A stretch of 64,000 bases of DNA from Phoronis australis (taxonomy: Eukaryota; Phoronida; Phoronidae), in the NCBI GenBank assembly GCA_002633005.1, contig NMRA01000218.1, positions 143,113 to 207,112 of the forward strand. The letters are read 5' to 3'. The translations under genes were made by a program, and so were the position numbers. The notes below the pieces were generated by a model, which saw only the letters and a program-made list of their open reading frames with translations, ran no database searches and had not been told where the DNA came from. How positions within the stretch are numbered: position 1 is the stretch's first letter; each line of letters begins with the position of its first letter. Shown here piece after piece: positions 43,722-53,500 of the stretch.

Positions 43722-44699
43722 CTGAAATTCACCAACAATGAATATCATGAAACCCGTCACAACTTGCTTTAAGGACAGTGGACAGATTTAGTTACGGAAC
43801 GTAATTCCATAAGCAACGTCAATCCACTACAGTACATCAATACAAATCAACGTGATTGAAAAAGGCCAGCTGGTATTGTTTCTATCACAGTGAATACAGA
43901 CTCGATATATGCGAGTAAATGCTTGAAAATACATCGATCTTGGATTGACCGATGTGTTAAACGATGGTTCACAAAGTAATACGATGCAATGTGACACAAC
44001 ACATTATGAATGACAATATGCATTCAGACAAATAAGATGACGGTCTGGAGTAAAAAAATCAATTAACAAGGACAATTCTTGTATGAAGGGCAAGAAATGT
44101 ACAAAAACTAATATCTGTTGCAGTGTACTATACATTGCACTTACGCAGATTTAAGAATTCAGTTATGATCATTGCTCATGACATTATCACATTAAACGGT
44201 CTGTTTGACTTGCTGTGTGCGAACTCGGAATCCTGTTTAATCTCAAGATCGCATATGCACAAACTTGGAATTGAACATATTATTTGGGCAATCAAGTGAA
44301 ATTTTTATTCAGTGTAAAGAATTTTTGTAATTATTGGCTTTATGATAACTCATTTTCTCCTTTACTGCAACTTGTGTCAAAGAATTGGAGGAATTTGTGA
44401 TTGGTTAAAAGAATTATTGTTTGGTGAATAAGATCACCAATAGCTGAAAAAAAAGATTAAAATTTGAATTTTACGATATTTTATTAACATATAACTTGGT
44501 TTAGTGCAGTGCAAATTTTCCTCCACGTAAACATGATTATTTGAGTGAAATTGTCAAGTTTCCTCGTGTATTCCAAGTTCATGCAAATGCGATCTTGAGA
44601 TTAAGCAACATTCCAAGTTCACGCACAACAGTCACCACCATCATTTAATACTATTACAATTGAACAAAATCATAACAACCTTCATGTCTTCTAGTGTGG

Positions 44700-44850
44700 T
44701 CTTCCCCGTTTGATCTGGATGTGGAAGCACGCGGCATGTCACGACAAGGTTATCACAAGGAATATATTTGGTAACCAGGTAGCCTGGCAATGGTGCTGGA
44801 GTAGTGGACACAGGCACAGGATATAGGGGTATGAAGTCTTTAGTCCACTG
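44700..44850 (-). CDS. Unrecognised coding-like fragment
   Basis: On the minus strand, an acceptor-like CTAAAGGCAG is followed by a frame reading WTKDFIPLYPVPVSTTPAPL, then PGYLVTKYIPCDNLVVTCRV, then LPHPDQTGKTTLEDMK. Composition is protein-like (Pro-rich, then mixed). It has no start codon and no clear donor. It could be an exon of a transposon protein or a 5' exon of another gene. I do not recognise it. Confidence 0.3.
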
Positions 44851-45379
44851 CCTTTAGTCTCTTGTGAAATCTGGGTATTTTAACAGTCGACAACGCCAGG
44901 GTGGTGGCGGAGGAATTTAATTATTATTGCGAGGTTGCCGATAGCGAGCGCAGCCAGTGTAGGAGTCAAGAACATCAAATTGCTCGCACCAATTGAACGG
45001 GTCTAATTTCGGTTTCATTCTGATACAAACAAATTCAAACAGCAATCAGCAAAACTGAGATGGACATCGCATTAGCATCCAGGAAGCACTGAAAATTAGA
45101 AACAAAAAATAACCCAGAATTAATCAGACCAAGCTTCGCCACAACTCTGCTCAAATGTTCAAAACCACTGACATGTCAATTTCTCTGATGTGATGCCCAA
45201 ATGTTTCCCGCGTGTTGTCCCCAGGCATGCGTAACTGATCGCATGTGGAAAAACAATGCTGAAAACCGGTATGAATGAGAATAAAAGGGGAAAGATTAAC
45301 TTAAATCGACAAATTTACATACTACTTTAAATTAAATCTTAAGCAGATGAGATAGGAATACATTTAATTCAAAGAATAA

Positions 45380-45569
45380 ATGCAATTCCCGCACAGCGCC
45401 ACATAGTGGCAGAGACTGGAAACAGAAGGATATGACGTCACTAGATTACTGCGCATGTCAACCTGAGACGGTTAACATGAATTTTCAAAATCTTGCCGTC
45501 GTTCTAAAGACTTCCGTGGTGACACGCTCTGTTGGTTCGAAGCTTCTCCTCGAAGTACATTGTACTGAT
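45380..45569 (+). promoter_or_regulatory. Candidate TACC promoter and untranslated first exon
   Basis: A perfect CRE octamer TGACGTCA sits at 45433-45440 and a GCGCATGTC (NRF1-half-site-like) just after it. A strong donor GTAAGTAT begins at 45570, so a non-coding first exon ending at 45569 could splice to the acceptor before the ATG at 47597. No TATA box is seen. The start site is inferred. Confidence 0.4.
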
Positions 45570-45879
45570 GTAAGTATCCAAACCACTTAAAGGTGACATT
45601 AATGTATTTTCAATAATGTTGTACCCGAATATTCATTCGTGGGCGGGTGTGGTCGAGTTTTTGCTGAACGGAACAGGATGAGGCTGAGAACGGAAGCAGG
45701 CCAAGCAGGATCCTGGGACAGAAGACAGTGACCGTCGTCTCTAGTCTAACTGGCATATTACATGGCTCTGGATGCCGCAGGCATACAGGGGCGATAGTAC
45801 ATCCCCACAAAAAATTACGAATTTCAAAGTATAGGAAATAAAATCAAACGAAACATGCGTAATATGCGGGTCGGAGCAG

Positions 45880-46605
45880 TTATAATTAACATGTGTTCTG
45901 AAGATGATCACAATATAATTTGAACAAATCGATGAAAATGTGTCGTGGTTTGCTCGAGTTTCTCTTACCGGTTGCCATTTTGAGGAAATTACATGAAATT
46001 ACCGTCACATGTTGACTAATAAGTCCAAGGGTAGGGTGAGCAAACCAATGCAATATGGCGGAAATTCAGCAAGAGCGAAATTTTGCCATTTTTCATGATT
46101 TTCACAAGCTCATATCTATTAGCATTCTAAGTGGTGGAAAATGAAAAGTATGCCAGTGAAATATTTAATTTTTCTTCTTTCTATTGATATCCATTACAAA
46201 AAATGTGGACATTAATAAGTATTTTTAAAAAATGAAGTAAAGCGAGCACTTCACAAATTTTTCACTCACCGGCAAATTCTTGTGACTTTCAGTAGGGGTC
46301 AAACTTTCANCAAGGACACAAAATTTTCCAAATTTCACCTGATACCTTCCCATGCTTTTTTGCTAGTGTCACGCGCCATCGTCACGCGCTTCGCTCAGTC
46401 TCACGCTAGCCTTTGCCTAACTCACGTGGCTCAGTTAAAATACTTTGTGGTTATCGCGCGCGTTGGAATTCTTCGCCAAAGTCACCATTTTCAACTCCTA
46501 ATCGGTAGCCAGATTTGGCCTAGCTCCCCACACGGGACGAAATTCATGCAGAAAGCAATGGGAAGTATTGTAGCCCCTAACTGGCCAACTGAGGGGCTAC
46601 ATGTT
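45880..46605 (+). repeat. Dispersed repeat R1, copy C with a 280 bp insertion
   Basis: It begins GCAGTTATAATTAACATG and ends near a hairpin GTAGCCCCTAACTGGCCAAC / TGAGGGGCTAC. It matches copies A and B except for 46031-46310, which is flanked by CAAGG on both sides (46026-46030 and 46311-46315). One N is at 46310. Confidence 0.7.
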
Positions 46606-46650
46606 GCCTAGCTAAATGGAGATGGTGTAGTGGTTCATACGCTTCAGATT

Positions 46651-46891
46651 TTCCAACTCGAACAAATACTCTCATTAAAATACTCCCATTATCAAACTTT
46701 TTCTTTGAGCAGTCCTTCGTTCAGTTCCCAAAATCAGTAACTGGCCGTTTGTACACTATGCACCCGGGCGATATGACGTAATACTGTTTGCTGCCCGCAG
46801 TGTCAAAATGGCCAGTTACCAATTTTGGGAACTTAACGAAGGACTGCTCGAAGAAAACGTTTGATAACGGGAGTATTTGTTCGAGTTGGAA
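46651..46891. mobile_element. Foldback element F1, full copy
   Basis: TTCCAACTCGAACAAATACT at the left pairs with AGTATTTGTTCGAGTTGGAA at the right. The arms continue through GAGCAGTCCTTCGTT and CCAAAAT...AACTGGCC, about 80-95 bp each, with a loop of about 65 bp. Confidence 0.85.
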
Positions 46892-47060
46892 GGAATTAAA
46901 ACATTGACAGCCTCCTAACATGTCCGTCTATGCGCATAAGGTATTTATAACGATTTGACTTTGATATTATAGTCGGTGTGAGGCATATTTGCTGAAAAGC
47001 TTCTGATGTAATAGGCGCCTACTAGTATAGGAGCTATACCATCTCTATTTAGCCAGCTAG

Positions 47061-47146
47061 AGACGTCATACCACCTGCCACGCACAGTTTTAAAAACGAC
47101 CAGTTGCCTATTTGCGCAACTGAACGAAGGACTGCTCAAAAAAGTT
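47061..47146. mobile_element. Foldback element F1, partial copy (right half)
   Basis: The block GACGTCATAC...CGACCAGTTGCC...CTGAACGAAGGACTGCTC matches the loop and right arm of the copy at 46651. Confidence 0.65.
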
Positions 47147-47365
47147 TAATTCACCCAAAAGCTTCCAATGCATGAGGGGTCCATGGGGGCGAGAGCGTAG
47201 ACAGTGACCACCGTCTCTACTGACCTTATTGGAGACGATGAAGCTTCTATATATACATACACCGGAAGGTTTTTTTGAAATTACGACTCGCATTAATTAA
47301 AACATTACAGCCACGTTGTTATATTAAAGATAAGTACCCTTTGAGCACACCTTAGGAAGTCTTGG

Positions 47366-47483
47366 GAATCGAACAAATACTCCCGTAATCAAACTACATT
47401 CCGGGCAGTCGTTTGTAAACTGTCACTCAAATTGGCAACTGGTCATTTTTAACATTGCGCACACCAGGAGAAATGACGTCATA
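47366..47483. mobile_element. Foldback element F1, partial copy (left half)
   Basis: TCGAACAAATACTCCCGTAATC, then GGGCAGTCGTTTG, then GGCAACTGGTC and AAATGACGTCATA match the left arm and loop of the copy at 46651. It carries a perfect CRE octamer at 47474-47481, about 115 bp before the TACC start codon. Confidence 0.65.
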
Positions 47484-47595
47484 TAATTGCAGGTCAAAAG
47501 TGATTTCCACAAAAACCACTAGGGCCTATGTTTTCAAAGTTCCGATGCATTCTCTGATGACATTTTGTTTATGGCCAAAATTTTCTTATTTTCAG

Positions 47596-50500
47596 AATGA
47601 GTTTGGATTTAAGTGTTGATCTACCAGACCCTTTTGATGAGAATTGTTCCCAGAACAGCTTCACAGAAAAAGATATATCCTTGCAGCTTTTAGAACAGTC
47701 AACCAGATCGATTTTGAAGCCGTCGAACATCGACAATTTGATCGTTCTCAATACACCAGTACACAAAAACTTGAAGGTTGGTAACTCAATGATGTTGAAT
47801 TAAAGGCATGGAAATTTTGAGACATCCAGTTGAGAATACAGATAAAGTTTGAGTCTAATACTGGAATAAAAATTGCAAAAATTAGCGACGTTGCGTACGC
47901 ATCTCACGGACTTCAGCTTGGCTTGTGACGCTATCGTTATTCTGGCCAATTGGTGGCGTTTCGATCAGACGGCACGGCATTGACGTCAGAACACCATTCC
48001 ATACGTGTGACAAATCTAATCTTGAACTGCCTGATCTTTTATTTAAAGAGGGACGCTCAATGTGCTCACGGAGAGCTTCCTTTACACCCCTTCTGAACCA
48101 ATCTTCCTCAAAGTCTAGGATAGTGACATCATCAGTATTGAAATCATGTCCAGTGGTGCACAGGTGGCTAAAAATAGCTATTTTTTCCGTGAGATGTGGA
48201 CATAACGTCGCTAATTTTTGTATTGCTTTTATTCCAGTATTAGACTCTTACTTTAACTTTGTTCAAGACTCAAACTTTTTTTTATCTTTTTTCAAGAGTA
48301 TTTAGTCACGGGATCGATCTGACGTGATAACGATTATCAACAGTGTGTTTCTAAACTAGACAATTGCTTTCTTCTTTTACTGGTTATGTGTAAGAAAGTA
48401 AGCATTTTGTTTTTCCAGGGTTTTTCTAAGTATCTTAGAGCCATATAGTTACATATCTGGGCAACCTTCAAACTAGATTCCCAAAGATGAAGTTTGAATT
48501 GTATTTTATTTCACATAACCTTGACTTGCTCATTGCATGAATACGGGAAATATTTGAAAATCGGAGCTGCTTTAAATTAGTAAAAGCATAATAATCAACC
48601 ATTGTAACCTGCAGGTCTCGTTCGCACCCACACCAGCCAAGCCGACTCCGCTGCGTTGCTACGACGACATCCGTGTGCTTGACGAGGAAGAGAATTGGGT
48701 TGAGCGCACCTCTGTACTGACCAAACAGGAACACCTGGAATACCTGGATTGTGCCAGGCTGATACTGGAACAGTTGATTAGAGACTGCATCCCTCCGTAT
48801 GTAGCTGATATCACTAGTTAGGGTTATGTTTTGTTGTTTGTGCACCCACATATATGTGTGTGTGGGTGTGTGCGCATTATATAGTCATCCCCAACTGCCG
48901 TTCCTCCATGTATTTATTAATAAAAACTCTGGGAATTTCGATAGCAGATCTTAAAACTGCTGTTATAGTTTTCTAAATTATCTTTTTGTTTTGTACAATT
49001 TTCGATCTTTTTCTTTCGTGAAAATCCTGAAAGTCCAGTTTGTTGGTAGCCTTCATGCAAAAGTGGAACATTTTAGAAACAATTCCTCGTAGAACTGCAT
49101 GGTGAATGGTATCAGTAAATCTCACTTGGATCTGATCACCTGTTTCTGAGATTTGACGTCCTGAAATTGGCTAAATTTGAACATTTTTCTGGGGCTTTAC
49201 CTACCCTTAACTTGTCTACTTGCTAGCTATACTTTTTGACATCAGGCCATTTTTGAGGATCAGTCATGAGGCTACAATACCAAATTTGAAAACCAACCTA
49301 ATGCCAAAACAGAGATGACGGCAATGTGCACCCACGTACATAACACTCATTCCATGTGTGTCGAGTTATCTAAAGTCTTTTCTTTAAAGTTATGAAAAGT
49401 ATGTGTGTTGTACTTCACATTTACATTCCACTGAATCGCCATATAAGACAAAAATTGTTGCATTTTTTGCAATCTCTGCTTGCCTATTTCCTGGTAACAA
49501 GAAAAAACAATAGTTGATACATGTATTTAAAGACATCAATGATACCTAACATTGATTGTATTAATTATATTCTCGGTCAAAACAGTTTGTCACAGTCGAC
49601 AAAAATGTCCTCTGAGAAGTAATTCAGTTGCAAAATAATGGCATGGCCATGAAGACTTTTAATGTAATGGAGATCTTAATGTTTGATTTACATTTTCTGC
49701 ACAGGAGTAGTTCAATAGAAAGCAGCGAAGACAATCCTGCTCGGCCAATACAAACCAACGATAGTCCGGGTCAGCACCGTCTGTCGTTAGAACTAGCTGA
49801 AAACGGAACGCATTCAGAAGACTCGCTCCCTGACGCACAGTTCAACACTAGTACTGAATGCGTTCTGAGTGAATCTGTCGCCGACAATCCAGGTCAACCG
49901 ATTCAAACGGACAATCTCGTCCAGCACAATCTGTCAGTTGAAACTCTTGAAAACAAGCCACTCCCACAAGAGTCACTTCTGGACGCACAGTTCAACAGGA
50001 GCATTGGTTGCGATCTGAGCGTGTCCAGTACCACGTCAGAGTCTCTGCAGATCTGCTCAGAGTCTCCCGTAGCTATCAGCCAGGAGACTGCAGGCTCAGC
50101 CGCCATGTCTGACTCTCCGCCCTTACCGGCGCGAGGCGCCTACAACATAGACTGGGACAACTTTGATGAATCGGCATTCAATCCGTTCTCCACAGGGAAG
50201 GCCCTGTCCAACTCACCACCTCGCTCTGACCCATCAGAGGTAGCCACCAAGCCCGTAATTGATGAGAACGATAACACCCACACAGTGTCGCTGGAGTCAC
50301 CACCTCGCAAGGTGACTCCCACAAAGTAGGTACCTAGTCTTGGACTGCCCAGTTGTTCCAGCTTACGAGCTCAGTTGTTTCCATTGGCAATGAGCAAGAA
50401 AATTTTGGCTGCTTTGTTTTCATTTCACTGCACAGTTTGTGTAGCACTGATTTTCAACAACTCATCTTGAAGCCAACTTTGAGCAGTTACACGTAGGATT

Positions 50501-53500
50501 CTGTCCCCTGTTGCATGAAACGGTCCTAAATATGGACTAATCCAAATATAAATCCACTGTATTTGTAGACTTGTGAAAAACAGCGATTGTTTTGTCTTAT
50601 GCTGCTTTCTATACAAAGTTTGGATTTGCTACAAACTGAGAGTGAACTCTGTGCTGAATTCTCAAAGTTTTTGAAAGTAGTTAGGAATCTTTTCATGCAA
50701 CGTCTATAATTTAAGACTAAGTTCCTATTTATTATTATTATTGAACAAAGGTCTCAATTTTTAGGTATATTATTAGACAATGTCATCAGTTGAGAAGATG
50801 AGTTCATGTTAAAGATGAAATGAGAGAAAAAGATTACATATGAAATGCTACCAAAGAACAACAGTAATATGCAAAATATGTATTGAACAAAGTTGAGTCC
50901 TATTTGGCAGTTTTGTGCGACTGGGCACTGGTTCATACCGAATGTTTAGAGTACCACTCTAAGCACATGGATGCTATGAAATCGCCAAATGTAAGGAATA
51001 GTTAAGCGTATTGATTTACTTTTGTCTATGTTACCTAAAGAATCCTACTCCTAGGTTGTTCTATTCAAAACTCTATTCAAAACAGATAGTTTTGACTTTT
51101 CAATGTTTATTCTGTGTCCTTGTGATGCAATTTGAAACAAAAAAAGTAGTTTTTATGATCGTTTATCAGATGAAGTGACTTGGTAGGAGTTATTAAGGTG
51201 TTTCCTTGCTGTCCTAAAACTCTGGGGCAATCTGGTTAGGGCAATACATCTACGTGTAAAACTAAAAAATAAAGAAATGTAATAAAAAAAATGCCAGCAG
51301 GTGTTAATTGTGCAAACACTGTGTCGTTGCGGTTTTAATAGACAAGAATGCTGATGTTATTTCTGTATTTATTCTGGAGAATCAGCTGCTTTACTGAAAA
51401 TGCAACATATGTTTGTTAACACTGTTTGTTTAGTTCTCTCAGCTATTGATTGCGGCAAGGCCGCCCAGCTTGCACGCAGGCATTACAAAAAACCGGCTAC
51501 CAGCCGTGGGTCTGTTTATGTAGAGGACTCGTGCCTGAAGAATATATACAATTGTTGGAATATCATAGGTAATCCTAGCGAGGGAATAGTGTCGCTGTGT
51601 ACTATTTTGTCCGCGTATAAATATAACTAGGGCAGTTTTCTGAAGAGGTAAAATAATCAAGAGTTTTGGTGAAGGGATGTGTCAAGGAAATCTGTTATGG
51701 AAAATTGGGAGTGAATTATTGATCCGTAATTTTGCAGATTTTTATTAAGTCTTGTGCAAGTTATATCAATAGTCCGTGTCGATGATGTCTGGTCACCAAG
51801 AGTGGGTCAGTGTTACAAATTTGTTGATGTTGACGCATTTTGCTTTCAGGAAATCTCCCAAAAAGAAGAAAACAAAGTCGTCTCCAGCAAAACAGGTCTG
51901 ATTTCTTTTTGGTTGATATCTGTTTTCCTTGTTCGTTTGTTGCGCTTGTAAATCGAGTGCGTAAGTTCATAAATTCGGCCTAATAAAAAAGTATGTGTGC
52001 TGAAGGTTGTCAACAGGTCAAGTGTGCAATAAAGTTTGGGAGCTGTGAACCTGATCATGCGTTGTTCTTTGCGACACGTTCGATTCAGTTTCTCTGTCAT
52101 GTAACTTAAGGATTAGCTTTGAGCACTGTTCAGGTGTACCCAATCATTCCCTTGATGGAGATTGTTGCAGGCGGTCATCAAATGTTTGCCGTATCACCGC
52201 GACAATATTTTTGTTGTTAGTACGGGGAAGCTTAACTTGTGCTGTTACTTGACTTGCTATCTCGACAGCCAGTTTCTTTGAAGCCCTCTCCAGAAAATGT
52301 TTAAAGGGCTTAGCAGGTTCTTATTTTGTTCTGATTACGTTGGCTGTTCTCTCATCGTTCAGGTACCTAAAGAGATTGTGGCTCCAGTGAATCCTGTGGA
52401 GGTCATGTCTGCAGTGAGTCTTGAAGATGCCGAGGCCCCAGCTCAGCACGATCCTCCTTTGGGAGATTCCAGTGAGGTATCGACGGGACACATCCAGGAA
52501 CATCCTGCCGTGGAGGCTCCTGGTGGTGATTCAGAAATAAAAGACAGTTCTCTGGTTGGTTGTGCCGAGCAAAAACCAGCTCTAGAAGGATATACGTGCA
52601 CCCCAGTGAGTTCTTCGGATGACACAGACAGTGGCATTGTGTTTAAGGTGCCCGCCGTTCTTGAACTGCCGTCAGTCGGCGATGGTGATACTGCACCGGG
52701 CTATGTGGATGGTCAGAAGGGGATTGTAAAGCAACGGGAGTCTCCCGAGGAGAACTACGACACTGCCGAGGAGGGAATGGATGATTTTGATGAGGAGTTC
52801 AAGCCAGCGTCAGAAGGTAATGTGATATGCGGGATGTCAGAGGTCAAGCTTGTGGGTGTTACTATAAATCATGGCATTCCATTCTATTATTTTCGTCCAA
52901 GTTATGCGCATTTTCCAGTACTTCGTTGAAACTTCTATTGTAATTTTGTGACTTTCCAAAATGTTGTATGCTGTAAGGTAGTTCAAAGCAATAAATTCTT
53001 GAACACCCAGTGTATCTTGTAGTTCAGTAGGTAAAGCCAACTTCTGACAGTCTTAGGATGTGACATGGATTGGCTTGAGGGAGACTCTTCTGTTTTGCCA
53101 CCCATGTTTTACACTATTCTGAATTCATTGAATGTGTTTTGTTTCGTGAAGGAATGCCAGGCTTTGTACTAGTGGTCGATAGTCTTTTTTCCTGTTGCAG
53201 TATTTGGAGATGCTGCTGCGTTTGACATGCTAGAAAAGTTTGGCGGTGGTGACGGGGTAAGTATTTCATATTTCCATTGAACTGTTAACGCTGCATTTTG
53301 TCCTGTTTATCTGGTTAAATCAATCTCATTAGGCCCTTTACTCTCATCAAAGTTGATCTTGTAATATTCCTTACCATGATAGGATTCTAATTACAAATAC
53401 CATCCGAAATGCAAAGAGCTCCTCAGAGTCTATTGGATTGGGATTGTCCAACTCTAAATTTGTGAATTTGAAAATGTACGTGTTGCTGTGACTTGAGTTG

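Noticed and set aside
47925-48305. Plus-strand open frame of 126 codons
   Set aside because: It is the shadow of the minus-strand Penelope-like coding segment, whose translation carries the recognisable motifs.
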